A stretch of DNA of 64,000 nt, taken from NCBI GenBank assembly GCA_964019055.1, contig OZ025213.1:6498472-6562471 (forward strand). Direction: 5' to 3'. Made by a program: the position numbers and the translations under genes. Source of the stretch: Anthopleura xanthogrammica. Its lineage: Eukaryota > Cnidaria > Anthozoa > Actiniaria > Actiniidae. Numbering within the stretch: the first letter of the stretch is position 1; every line of letters starts with the position of its first letter. Shown here in pieces: positions 41,445 through 56,200 of this stretch. Under the pieces are notes generated by a model. The model was not told the DNA's origin. It made no database searches and was given only the letters and a program-made list of their open reading frames with translations.

Positions 41445-44400
41445 CTAATGAAAAAAGGTTTCAAAAAGGTTAGGATGCAAGAGGAATGAGTTGCCACCAA
41501 AGCAAGATGTTCGGTATTTCGACCTTCTGTAATTTTTGCAGGAAGGATGCAAGAATATTGAGTTTTTCAGCTTACCTTTTCTGGCAAAGACAGCTACTTC
41601 ACAGAGTGTCAAATGTATCTGTCCAAAGGCCTGCACAGACACGTACCGACCAGGGATGGCTGGATCACATGTGGATGTCCACAGCTCACCCAGGTGAGTT
41701 GCTGCCACTCTTTCACCACACATTGGATTTTTCTGGAATTCTTGTAGGATGCCAACACGAATTTCGAAGTTTTTCAGAGAGTCTACTTTGGTACCCTCTG
41801 TAGAGATGGCATAAAAGAAGATATGCATTTATAAGTTAGGAAAACGTTTTAGTTTTGAAGGCATTATTTTTACATATATAGGAAGGAAAAAAGAAAGAAG
41901 GAAGGAGTGAAGGAAGGAAGGAAGGAAGCACCTACTCTTGGAAAGACCACTTAGTTTAATCCGTCTTTACATTACATTAGATAGTGAGATTGCCATTTGA
42001 TAAAAATTCTTCCTAAGTGAACTTACCGCTTGTAGTTTGAATGCTGACATCAGTAATAATGTGCTCAGCTTGAAGGTCCACTTTCCACCAGGGATCCTTA
42101 CTATGGGACGTATGTGAACAGGAGCCTTCTCGTAGGGCAAAGGACATGTCCCCATTCACAGCTAGCCCAGCACCGGACTTGGCAAATATTACATTTCGCT
42201 CAGTTTCATTGACTTGTTTTAATTCTTCTGCCGTTAGCTCTTTTTGGTTGAAGGTACTTGATTGTGTAGCGGGTTTATTGAGTGCCAAATCTAGAGACAA
42301 AAAACCGACGTGTTTAAATAAAGGTATTGATTATCAAGTTTCTCTTTGCTAGTCGGAAAAACGCTACCGCTACCATAACCACTACTACCATTACAACTAA
42401 AACTACTCTACCACCCACTACCACTAGTACCTACTACCACTAACTATCACTAAAGTACCAGCCACTACCACTACCACTATACCACTACCACCCATAACCA
42501 CTACTTCTCTCTAGCTCTTTCTCCGCCATCTACAACCCTTCCCCGTTTTGTACATAGTTATCGCACACGTTCAGTCTAGGATCACCATCTACAACCCATT
42601 ATCTTCTGTAGCACCTACACTCCCCTGTACCTCATCTACAACTAACTTTCTGTAGCACCACCCCTCCCCTGTTCCTCAGATCTTACCTTGTACATAGGTA
42701 TCAGACACACACTATCAGTCTAGTATCATCATCTACAACCCATCACCCTTCTGTATGCACCACCCCTCCCCTGTTCCTCAGATCTTACCTTGTACAAAGT
42801 TATCGCACACTTTCATTCTAGGATCATCCTTTACTTCCCATTCTTCTTCTGGTGGCACATTAAAGTCCTCAGTCTCATCTTTTGGTGGAGGTGTACAGGC
42901 AGCAGCAGTAACCACTTTTCCACCTGTGCCAGCTATAAAACAATACAATAGTTGATCATTCTTACAGAGTCAAGATCGTCAAAGAATAGGTCAGTCTTTA
43001 TCCGGGCTATCCATTTAATCCCTGTCCGATGAAATATATATAAAAGGGCAAAACCTACCTTTTTCACTCAAGCAGTCTGTTTTACTTTCACCCAAGAAGA
43101 TTCTGTTATGTTCACACGTGAAGTGTTGGTTCTTGTTATTGATCTTACAGTCTTCTTGAACGATCTTGGCGTCTTTGCCTGTACCAGTGAACGCCAGGCA
43201 TAGTCCACTATGCATGTTCTGGATTCATAGGATTAATTAAAAAAAATGAATTGAGATTAGAAAAACGAAATTTTTTTATGCTCGGTCACACAAAGCAGCA
43301 GCCATGTTGGATGACAACCCTAACAGCAAATTTGGGACAGAGAATTAAATGATTTGATTTACTGCCATCCCCCCTTACCCCCAACGATGATAGGAGATAA
43401 GTGGAAAATAATTAAATTAAAAATATGATGATGATGATGATAATGATGATAGTAATGATGACGACATTAATGATAATAAATTTCCTTGAAGAAACAAATA
43501 ACAAATTCTAAGTAATGATAATGTTGATAATATTATGACATTAATGAGTAATGATGGTGATGATGATGGTGGTGGTGATGATGATGAAGTTGGTAAACTA
43601 CATACAGTAATTTGACAACGAGCCTTAATGTAACGAGTACACTGTTTTCATGGATTAATCTGGACTTACAAGCAACTCGCCCGTCAGCGTGTAGACCCAC
43701 TGGGAATCTGCACCAGAGCAGGCGCTCATCCCGATGGAAGATCCTTTGATAAGAGCAGGGCTCGAGATACACATCTGACACTTGCTTCCTGAGTTACAGA
43801 TTCTGAATGGAGCTAGAAACAGCAATAATGTTTAAATTGATTGAAAGTGAAAATAAAGGTTGGATTCACAGTGAAGCAATACGGCACAATTTGTTGCACG
43901 CAATATTGCGGAAGTAGAAAACCATCCTACTTCAGCAACATTTCCTGCAATATTGCGCGCAATGTTGCACCGTGTGTTTGCGACTTACAGTTTTCAAGAA
44001 ACAGAAAACGCACACACACACTGCGTTCAAAAATTAATGCGAGATTAATAATAATTATATGATGATTATTATAAGAGTATCTATAAAATGACACTGAAGT
44101 AAAGATTTGTTAAAGATTTTTTTATATGATATAGATAGAAGTAGGATTTGGTGTGGAGTGGTGTTTGTATGGTGTAGACTTGTAGGTCGGTATACCACGT
44201 GGTGTGATCAAGGTGTACTTGTATTATCAAATGGTCTGGTCTGGTCTGGTCTGGTCTGGTCTGGTCTGGTCTGGTCTGGTCTGGTCTGGTCTGGTCTGGT
44301 CTGGTCTGGTCTGGTCTGGTCTGGTCTGGTCTGGTCTGGTATGGTCTGGTATGGTATGGTGGGAACCGTTGTTGTGCATGTTGCGTGAGGTGGAGTATAC

Positions 44401-47400
44401 CACTTGGTGTGATCAAGGTGTACTTGATGTATTAACAAGTGGTATAGTACATGCATCAATCAAGCATAAGCAAGCTCTAGCCTTACCTCCAACCACCACA
44501 TCACCAACATTGTTCGGCTTGTCGTACGTTGTATCCGTATATCTCTTACTTATCATCTTCTTGAGCTCAGCTATAGCTTTGTCAGCGATTGCTTTACCTA
44601 ACTTGACCAGCTCGGCCAACTTAATACTCAAGAGACTGATTTTTCTGCGAACCTTCATAATAGTGATGTCAACTGAAATATCGGCGCTCATCCATACAGT
44701 TGGAGAAAGTTCAAGCTCGAAAACAATACCATGGACTTTGAGCAGATCTTTGAAAATAACGTCGTGCATGCGCTTTGCCCAGTGAAAACTGTCTTCTACC
44801 AGTAAGAGAGACTTGTGAGCCAGATCGAGCCCTTTACAGACACCTTTTATAATGTGCTGCGGGAGTTGACAGGACGCTAGAAAACAAAGAAAACAAACTT
44901 TTGAAAATTTTGGTAAAATTTAGCGGAGTTACGGGAGGTCAAATTAATCCAGATTTCTATATATTTTGCCGGGTTTGCCCCAATTCAAAATGGCCGCCGA
45001 AAACCGTGAAATGGTCTATTAAAATTCTTGACAAGACAATGCACGTGATGCTGATTTGATTGCGGCTTCTTGGATTCTGACCAGAACAACCAATAACTTT
45101 GTTGCTGAAATGTTAAATATAGCTACATCCGACAGTTGGACACAGCCAAGTCATGTGAGTACAAATTGCAGTTGTTTAACTCACCATCGCAGAAAGACCT
45201 TGATCCCTTACAGATGGCCGGAGCCAACGTCTTACAAAGATAATTGCCAACGAATCTCTTGCGTCTCAAACGTGTCATCATTTGAGCTCGACCCGGAAAG
45301 AACTCGACGCTTCTGCGCTCTCGCAGCTTCTTAAATGTTGACGCTATTTTCTTTGCAACACCAATAAACCATCCCCCTGTTTAAAGATAGGGAGATCAAG
45401 CAGGACAACGTATTTACTCGTGTTTACATTAGAAAGTACAAGTGCCTTGTGGGATATTCCATTGAATGCCACTCAAAACCGTTTATGACTGGTATATATT
45501 GATCAATAACTTACCAAATCTGTTTACCGCTCCACCTATATAGTTCTTAAACTCATCCAGTGCTAACTGACAATTTAACCGGACCTGGAAATTGAGAGAA
45601 GATTAGAGTAGATATACATAACTACTATAGACGGGTGAAGACATTGTAATCATCATCAGTCATCAGTAGTATTATAATCACCGCCGTTATCATCATCACC
45701 GGATTAGCGTATGAAATTCATCATCACTATCCTTATCATCGCTCACCGTCATTATCATTATCACCATTATCATCATTGTATGTTTTACTCGTCACATTAT
45801 TATAAAGTCTGCCCTTATATCGATTTTAGTATTATAATTCTTACCGTGTCACAAACAATGTCTTTGCACTTGCCGCAGTAATTAATTACTTTTTTCTTAC
45901 ATTCGTCTTTCTGTTTCTTAACTTTGTCTCTTGCTTCCTGTATCTTAGTTCTTGCCCGATTGACAAGGTTTGAAACTGTCGCAGAGGCATTTTTATTAAT
46001 CTAAAGCAACAGCAAAAGGGAAAAGAAAAAAGAAATTCATAATAATTATGATATAAGACATAATCTTTACACCTTTTCGCTTTCGCTTCGACTGAGAAGA
46101 ACTGCATTTTAATTTCTTCTTCGGTTTAAATAAATGGGTAACAAAACCATTCTTGTATGAGGAATATAAAAATGAAATAAAACCCCTAGGACAGTGGAAT
46201 TGTTAGCTGAAACTTATATTTAACATACGAGACAAGTGCCACGAGGAATGTTACCCGGCGTAATAGGCCCGTTGCGGGACACAATCACGTGTGCATGCCA
46301 CGAGGGATATTCGTGGCGTTACGATAGTTTCCCATTACGGACCACGTGTCATTTCCTAGAGTATCTTTTCTTTATTTAACTATTGCGCATGAGAAGACAA
46401 ATGAATATGGATATAACTCAAACAAAGAACCTTATTATCTAGGTAACGACATGTGGTCTGTAATGGGAAACTATTGTAACGCCTCAAATAAGGTCTATTG
46501 AACAAGTTTTACCTCCATGTATCCACTTGTCACATTCAACTTAGCCAAGAAGCCATAGTCGTTCAGTTTAGTTCCATAGGTACCTTTGATATAGACTTCG
46601 ACCTCTAATTTGATAAGTGGCAAGCCCAGCCTAAAACTAGCTTCGATTAATTTGGGCTTGAAATGAAACATAATCTCAGTTTCCACGTCGAAGATCTTGG
46701 TGGCTCCTCTGAGGTAAATCTAAATAAAAATATGACAATAATTTTAATCATTTACCATGCTTGTTGTGATCTGCTTGATTAGAAAAGTTCACGTGCGCTC
46801 TCATGCAGTTCATAATTGTTCACGAAATTTCATAAATGTTGGACTGTAAATACCTTTTGCAAAGGGTTATAAAGGGTTATATGTGATATAAAGATATTAA
46901 AGCTGCATATGGTTTTGTCATCCTAAAACGTCTTATTGACAGCCTTTGGCCAAGTAGAATCGAGATCTACTTCTGCAAAGTCATGCGCAACAAGTTTCTT
47001 TGTGTGAAACAACTTGTAGAGGTTGGGCACAACGTTAGCCAAGTAGAATCAAGATCTACTTTTGCAAAGTTGTGCGCAACAAGTTTAATGGTATGAAACG
47101 ACATGCAGAGATTGCGCACAGCGTTGGCCAAGTAGAATCGAGATCTACTTCTGCAAAGTTGTGCGCAACAAGTTTCATTATGTGAAACAACTTGCAGAGG
47201 TTGCGCACAACGTTGGCGAAGTAGAATCGAGGTTTACTTTTGCAACGTTGCGCTTAACTAGTTTCGTTTCGTGAACTCGACCTGCAGAGATTGCGCTCAA
47301 CGTTGGCCAAGTTGAATCAAGATCTTCTTGTGTAACGTTGCGTGTAACAACTTTCCGGCATCGTTTGAACACGTCCTGCAGCATTGATGGAAATATTGTA

Positions 47401-50400
47401 ATCTTCTCAGCCTAATGGAATGCGACGTTTATTAATTTAGCGTATAGTTCTGGTCAAAATAGACGATTTTCGAGATGCGCGAGCGCTTTCAAAAATATCG
47501 CAGGCGCAGACATAAAAAAGAGACATTTTCGGGCACGATCACGTGCGCTATTGACACTGCCCGAAAATGCCTCGAGATCATGTACGCGCCTGCGATATTA
47601 TTGAAAGCGCTCGCGCATCTCGAAAATCGTCTATTGGGTAATTGTAATTTATAATTTTGTTGCAGAAAACATTGCCACGTACGAAATCATTTTAAACTTT
47701 GTCTTCAGCAAGGTCGCACTCCACACATCAGCTGCACCATGTCAAAGCCTATTGAGAGAATCAGTACTGAACCACGTGGAAACCGTACCACCGCAAACTT
47801 GGAAAATTGGCGGCGAAAATTGTCCTAGCGCGCGTTCAAGAGGCTGGGACTTTTACGTACCTCTAATGATAGTGATGGGTCTGTTTTAGCGTCTACAGAA
47901 AAGACCGGTCCAAGGGTCTTATTAGCCAACGACTGAAAAAGCTCAATCTTGCCCAACTTGAATGGAGATAGTTCCACTTTGAAATACACTCTCTGTTTGA
48001 AATATACACAGTAAGTTATACCGTGCCAGTCAAAGTTGATAGAGAACAGTTTTCACCATCAGGCGATGCAACATGCTTTATGTTTCTCTGAAAGCTACCG
48101 AATGCTATCCCGTATAATTAAAAACAATTATTCAATATATCGCTAAAGAACAGTCTTAAATATTTTAATTTCAAATCAATATTAACGTTTCAACCTAATC
48201 CCACTAGCATCAATTGTAGGTATGGTAAATAATCGTTTTTCTTACCTTCGGCAATTCGAGTACAATTTGTGTGGCTATTTTAAATCCAAGGATTGTGAGT
48301 GTACCATTGATGCTCAGTCCTGGTTTGAGCTCCTTGTCAGCCCCTTGGTATTTAATAACTTGCTTCTTTGAAGCAAACGAAACCTTAAGGAAGAAAAGAG
48401 AATATTTGAATGAACAAGAAAACCAATCACTCGATTGTGATCGGCTCGATTCATGGACTCGGTATCACATGTGAGTAGGCATCAATAAATTATTGAAGGT
48501 TGTAAATTATCACCCTTGTCCTGTATTCCCCTTAGGCGAATGGGTCCAAATGGTTGTAATTTAAAAAAAGATAGGAACAAGTGAACCCTATTTTTTTTCT
48601 GACTCCAGGCACAAAAAAAGACACTATCAATGATAATAATTACCGCGACTTCCTTCTCAAAACCACTGTTTGCTATCTTCTCTGGTATCTCAAGCTTTGA
48701 ATTAAACATCCGGAAGATTTTTCCAACAGTTACTGGAGACAACGAGCCATACACGTAGTTTGCTTCCATTCCTACGCCCAGGTTGAAGTCCACGTCTGCT
48801 TTGATACACCTTCCCTATCAAAACAAAGAAAATAGACCAACGATCGATTCGGCTTGTTTTCAGGTCAAGGTCCAAGCAAACTATGAATTGATTCATATCT
48901 TGAAATCGAAAGTATCTTAAAAGAGAAAAACATTATTTTGGAAAAGGTCTTGGATATTACATTCGTAATCATGCGAAAGTTTTTTAAAGAAAGAAGTCCG
49001 ATTTTTTTGCTATCCAGTAACAGTCACGTGAATGCTTGTTGTAAAAGACCACACTGAAGAAAACTCAAACTTGGCGCCGTATGTTGATCCCTGATTAGTC
49101 GTTCATAGCCATATACAACATGTGCTTTAAGAAGATGTGACTCATTGACATTATTTAAGTCTCAACTAAAGACCCACTTATTTAATATAGCGTATTTTCG
49201 CTAAGTACTTGATATTTCTATTCATCTAATTTAACTTTTTATTAATTTTATTTAATTTAACTTTTGTTATTGTAAAGCGCACTTGAACATTCCATGAAAT
49301 TTTGCGCTATATAAATACAGATTTTATTATTTTATTTATTATATGATTAAGGTCAGGGTCGTTAGGCCTGGTTTTCACTACCACGCAAACACAAGCACAA
49401 GCACAAGCGCAAGGATCAAAAAAATTTGATACTTGTGCTTGCGTTTGTCCTTGCGCTTGTGCTTGCGTCGTAGTGAAAACAGTATTCCTGCTTGTGTTTT
49501 GTGCTTGCGCTTGTGCTTGCGTCGTAGTGAAAACTAGGCTTTAGTGTTACTTGACTTTGCATACCCAAAGCTTGATATCGGCTGATGATGTCCTTGGATG
49601 AGAAAAACTAACTTCGCTTCTCGGTCAAATGTTCTTTTTTTGGACCATTTATCATTCTCGGATATTATAAGCCGATATCCCAGCCGCCAGAAGGGGTTTA
49701 ATTTACTAAATGTTTTGATAATTTCAGCCAAGATGACGGCTATAAAAACCAATAATTGAAAATGGCAGATCATTGCTGGGAACGAATCTCATTTTACTTA
49801 CTTCCTTTCCAAAGTCCTCTGGAAAATAACAATCTTTCCCTAACTCTATTCCGCCAGCAAATCCAAACTGTGATAGTATTCCAGCAGTAGATATTTTAAA
49901 GCTAGAAAGAAAAACAGTTATGTCACTTTATGTCAGTTATGTAACTGTCTCCTGCCTGGTTGACTTTAATAATTTATGTTGGGGGAGCTAGTTATCATTA
50001 TTCACAGTTTAGCAAATGAAAATTGAAAAGGTCGAATGTTGATGATCAAAAATAAAAGATCAATAAGGGATACGAGTAATACATAAAAGTCGCCCTCAGT
50101 ATGCGATAGCGCACCTACCTAAACTTAATGTCTTTTATAGCAAGGAATGGAATCAAAAATGCTTTTCTCCAAACTCCCTTCATTTTAACTTCGATTCCCA
50201 GCAAATCTGTCGGAACAGACGACAAACTGACCAATCCTTCGAAAGTCATCTTTTCCTTGGGCTGCTTGATATTGTCGATGTAGATATCACCATTGGGACT
50301 AGGAAGCTTAACGCCGATTCTAAATCCCATCGTGATCGACGGAGGTTTAAACGTTGCCTGGAAGACGACAAGTACCATGTCAGGTGACGTCAATGAGAAC

Positions 50401-53186
50401 ATTTTGTATATATAACTCAGTACGGACGTATACTGCAACCCGTGCCTTGACCGTGCCGGTAGCGTGTCTAAGCATTTTCATTGGCTAAGCAGTGGCCTCT
50501 CATTATCATTCTGTTATTGGTTCATAGAATGTTGACACTGTGACAGTGCCGTGTTATGTACCGTTTACAGTATTGCGAGTCAGTATTGTGCATAATTTCA
50601 CATAGTAAATGATTCAGCGTGGGAAACAATGGAAGTCTCAAATGACATTTTGTTCTACGTAGTTTAAGCCACATGCATGCATGAACTATACCTTTAAAGT
50701 CAACTCTAACTTCGAAAGCTCGACTTTCTTCGTGATGTTCCGACCAAGAACAGACGCTGTAAGCTCCAACTGTTTCTTGCTTCCATAAATTGAGAAAGAC
50801 AGCCAAGTGCCCTTGGACTTTTCGGGTTTACCAACAAGAGCCCTGAAAAACTTACAGACTTTGCCCTTGCAGGTTTCAGAGAGTTGTGTACGCATGGCTA
50901 TGAAGACACCCTCTTTCATTGCGTTTCCAGAGAAGGCGGATTTTAAAGGTTCTGTCACGAAGCTGGTTTCTGCATCGACTTTGAAACCTTTTTGAGCGTA
51001 AGCTATCCCGACCTGAAGTTAGATAAAATTGTGATGATAAGCTTTGAGCGTATTCAAAGTATAAACTGCAGAATAAGCTGTGTTACCTAATAGAGTTTTG
51101 CCGGCTATACATAATTTAACTAAATATGGTAGTAGTCAATCGAGAATAAGAATAAGGTCCGGTTTAGACGTCGAAGTTCACATGGGTCGAATCAAGAGAC
51201 CATGAAGGACAGAGAGGGACTTTACCAGTATAAGCTTTGGGATATCGGTATTCCTCGAAAGTTATTTTTAGATTTTGCGTCAGCATGCCCTTGCGCTTCC
51301 GGTTACTAGTCGCAAGGATCCTTGAAGCAATATGGCTGCCGGTGGTGAAGTGAAAACTATTTTGATGACTGAAAATCATTTCAAAAACATATGAAAATAC
51401 TATTTTTATAGATAGTCTAAGGAAAGGGGTCACTGTAGATAAATTACAATCAAGTTGCGATGATAAAATGTCAAGTTTTATCCATGAATTTGATTCCGAG
51501 TCCGACTCAATTTTGAAGTGCGAAATAATACTTCCAGTAATATTAGCGACAACTAAATTGAAAACTGAGGAATAAAAAACTTCATTGGAAAAAGGAAAAG
51601 GGGAAAAATATCAAGACTCAAAGTATAAAGAGCCTGTCGCCCAAATTTAGATAAAATCTAACTGCGAGTCCAAAATACACAGCGACTAGATTCACTGATT
51701 ACACAGCCTACTAAAAGTAACTGAAAAAGGAATAAATACCTTTTTTGTATGAAAAATATAGCACATTTTACCTCTAAGTTGGCCTTTTCAAATATCTTTT
51801 CCAGCTTTGAAAGACTTTCGTAACTGATTAAGTCAGCAACCAACAAAATTTTAGTTTAGCTGTTGTATTTTAAAGCAACTTGTGAGATGACAAGACGATG
51901 ACAACTCAGTTAAAAACAGAGATTTTTGTACTGAGGTTTGTACTGCTCTAATTGGCTTTGCTTTTCTTGTCTGGTAGTAGAAACAAAAAACTCCAGATGC
52001 AGAGTCCAAGCTTGTGTTTTCAGTCAAACCCTCCTGATTAAAAGCATTTGGTTTTTCTGTTTTCATTCATCTTGTAGGAGCCGCTCGTCGTTTTCATTCA
52101 TGTCAAATAAATTCAAACTCTTGTAAAGTCTTTTCCTTTCGTAAATCATGATCAGTCGATGTACATGTGTACTTCTAAGAGTGATTGAAAAATGTTTTAA
52201 TCCCTTAGGCCTGTGGTCCATGACATTCAAACTCTTGTAAAGTCTTTTCCTTTCGTAAATCATGATCAGTCGATGTACATGTGTACTTCTAAGAGTGATT
52301 GAAAAATGTTTTAATCCCTTAGGCCTGTGGTCCATGACTTAAAAAGAAAGAAATTTCTTCTTTACTCAGAGTAAATCAGGTGTTTTCTTGTCTTTTTTAT
52401 CGTTTTCTTGGAAAAGTTTGGTGATTTCAGCCGAAATCTTTCACAAATTTTGATTGGCTTAAACATTGAAACACTTGGGAGAATTCAAAACTTGATCTTT
52501 ACATAATGTTAAAAGAACTTGTGTTTTAGTATGTCTGAAAATAAAGAAAGATCGATTTTCTTGATTTCTTAAAGAAGCGAAAAATCGCCGGCTAGGGATA
52601 AGCAGGAACCATTGCCGACAACTTGTGATTTTCAAATACTTTTCTTACTCTACCAGACATGAAATATGTTTTATATAACATTTCGAAAAAAGGGTGAAGT
52701 GTCTCGTATCGTTAGGAAAATTCAACCCGGAAAAATGGGGTTTCAATTCGGTTTTTATAGTGCGATAATTAAAAGCTTTATTCTCTGTATTCTCTTTCGC
52801 TCTCTTTACAAAAGCCTTCAACCGGAACCGGAAGCGCAAGGGCATGCTGACGCAAGATCTAAAAATAACTTTCGAGGAATACCGATATCCCCAACCCTAA
52901 TGCGAGAGTCCCTCTCTGTCCCTCATGGTCTCTTGGTCGAATCTAATGCAAATGAGCAAAACCTATTGTTTGAGTTCATTTGCATTAGATTCGGCACATG
53001 TGAAATTCGAGGTCTAAACCGGATATCACGCAGTAGATCTGAAGCTGCTGACACTGATAATGACAATGAGATAATGATGGTGATGATGACGTTGATGATG
53101 CTGGTGATAATAATAATGACTGATATAGGTGACGAGGATGATGATGATATGATGATTATGATGACAATTCTATGATATTGATATTG

Positions 53187-53217
<31 letters not shown>

Positions 53218-56200
53218 CGATGACATTAAAGATGATGATGACAATGCTTGATGATGAAAATGATGTTGATGACAATGATAATGATAACAATGATGATGAC
53301 AATGACTATGATGACAATGATTATAATGACAGTGATGATGATGACAATGCATGATGGTGATAATGATGGCGATGACATTGATAATGATGATGATGACAAT
53401 AAATCTCACCTGTGTATTAATCATAGAGTGAAAGATATTCATCTCCTCGGGTTTTTGCTTGATCTTGGCAAGCAGCTTATTCATAATTCCCTGGATAGAT
53501 GCTTGGTCAGATGTCAACCCAATCGCAAAATATTTCTGCTCGATAACTTCTACATTAAACTTTTCATTAGCACCAACTTTGACGGTACCAGAGATTCTCT
53601 TAGTTGTGTTTCCGAGTGCTTCCTTGAGATCATTTACCTTGACTTTAGAAAGACCGAGGTTCACCAGGTAATCGATTAAGATATTTTTAAGAACATCTTG
53701 GGCGAGCACAGCTGGGCTTCCAACCAAGGATGTTGCTTGTGGGAGAGATAACGCGTTGACGATAGCCTCTGTGACATTTAAAAAAAATAAAGTCAGGTTA
53801 GGTCTGTCGATCTCTTTTTAAAGTTGGGTTTCCTTTAGTGCAATTCCTTCATCAGTGACTACTTTTTTAAGCTGTATATATATAGAGAGTCGAGAAGTCG
53901 TTTTCGGGGGCAAATAAATCGTCAGATTAAGGCCCCGTTTACATATAGTTATGTTGACCCTACTGCTAGGGCCAACTAGCTCTTTGGTTTTTGGTGTCCC
54001 CTGGAGATACAAAAGAAGACTTTCCTCAAGCACTTGCCAGATGGATGGGTAGGACAGTAATGTCTTGAAACTTAAAGTTTGTGGAAAATTGACAGGGTAT
54101 CTTACCTAGGTCTGTTTTGCTGTTACTCGTACCAACCAATACTGGACCTGATTTTAACTTGAATTCCACATCGAAAATGCTGTTAACAAATTCGTGTTGG
54201 CCATACGCTACGATGCCTCTTTCTCCTGGCTTTTCCTTGAAGAAGAACTTGACATGTCTAATGACGACATCTTTGACGGGTGCGTACTGATCTGCCTCTC
54301 CAAGGCTGAACTCCACTAAATAAAAAACACAGTTAAAAAGATGAAAGAAACGAATAAAATAAAATGAGATGGGTAGTCAAAGCAAACGGCCAAACGAGCT
54401 AAGGATTTCCAGACAGCTATGTTTGAGGGCAGGAACAATGCAACGTGGGTCTTCGGTTTACAATGGATTTAATTTCTCAAAACGAAACGAAACGAAACGA
54501 AATGAAGCAAAACGAAACGAAGCAACAAAAAAAAATGGGATGGGATGGGTAGTCAAATTACAGAAAGTCAAATGCTCAGAAGGTTTCTTTCTTGCTTACT
54601 ATCACTACACTCATTTTTTACAGCACAAAACACAACTTTAACTTTTGCAAATCTTCTCAACCAAGACAAATATTCTTTGATTTATCTACAACGTGAAGAT
54701 GTTTCCGATCCTTTTTCACTAATTTTAAATGATATGTGCTTGTCAACTGAAGTTTTACGTTTCCTATCATACCTGCATGTAGATCTCCATTACTCTTCAG
54801 CGTTACCGACAGGCCAGCGGTATTCTCAGTACCATTAGGTTTGCTAAATCCAGGTAATGATGTCGTCTTATCATACCCAGCAAAAGGTCCTTTAAGTTTC
54901 TCCATTGTTAAAGGCGTCTTGGGTAGAAAGCAAAACTTCGTGACATTTTCATCATCTTGCTCTTCTTCTACCTTGGCAAAGTAGCTGGTTGTGATGATGC
55001 CTTTAACTCCCGCCAAGATCTTGTCGGCGTAAATCGACTGTGGAATGTCTTTGGAGTTCAAAGCGAAGGTAGCAGTTTTGGCTTTGCATGACTCGGTGAT
55101 GAATGACGTTGGCTTGAGATTAATCGTTTGTCCCTCGAGAGCTAAAGTGAAACAACAGAACAGATTTCGTGTGAGTTTGAGGGTCACATACAAATTGCAT
55201 CTACAAAAGAAACCTATTGCTTGGTAGGTTTCAATCAGCTATAATAAAAGTCTTTGAATTAAGTCTTTGAATCTCATATGCTCCAAACGATGGTTAAACC
55301 CTAATCACTATCACTATGTGGCTGTGCTGTCCAATAATAGAAAGCTTGCGATTCAGCTGATAAATATTTCGCACGAGACAGGAAATGACGTCAAGTGAAT
55401 TAAACTCAACAATCTAACCTAATATGAAAGCAAAATATATGTAACGTGCTCTTGCAACAGAGATCACGTAGCTTCAGTTCCAAAAGTGATATCATTCATC
55501 AATTTACCTGACTTTGATTATCTCAGAGGATATTTCAGTTTTTCTTTCCACTTTTAAAAGCGTAAAACTTGGTAAGTTTTTTAAATACTTACGTTTGCAC
55601 TTGTCTTTCGGGCACAGTTCATCTTCAGTATCCGAGCCAATGCATGGATCACCCCCCTCGGCAGGGGCTGGATTGTCACATTTACGTTTTCGTTTCATTT
55701 CGCCCTGGTCACAGAACACTTTCTCAGTGCATGCTGACCATGCAGCCCATTTGCCCCAGTTACCATTCACTGCATCTGGAAATAGACAAGTCAAATACAA
55801 TCATTATTTAAGCAATAGAAAATAAGTTCCTATGACTCAACCGCGGGGAAATAGAGCACGCGGGATGTTAGGCCGAAATGTGTAACAGATAAAACTGACA
55901 AACTTGAGTCTGACAAAGTAGTTTTCACTGAAGGAATTGTATTGAAAAAACCTCATATTCATTATGTAAACATTAACATTTCTGAAAACAATTTGGTGAA
56001 TCCAACTTAAAAGCCAAATAGAAGAGAAAATCCCTCAAGATTTGATTTGAAAAGTTTGCAGCGCGCGCGGATGTCGTTAGTAACGTACCGTGCTTCGTTC
56101 ACTAATAAAGCACAGTTCCCGACCAATCAGCGCGTTTGTACTGGCTATCCAAACTATATAGTAAAATCATGTAGAACAATAAAGTTTGCACATGGTGTAT

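Noticed and set aside
44204..44785. 193-codon plus-strand frame with repeated VWSGL
   Set aside because: Product of the (TGGTC)n array joined to the antisense of exon 26. The array in copy A is different and destroys the frame.
52063..52335. Minus-strand frame with a duplicated 38-residue peptide
   Set aside because: By-product of the 114-bp DNA duplication inside a mobile element; 114 is a multiple of three, so any open frame repeats as protein.
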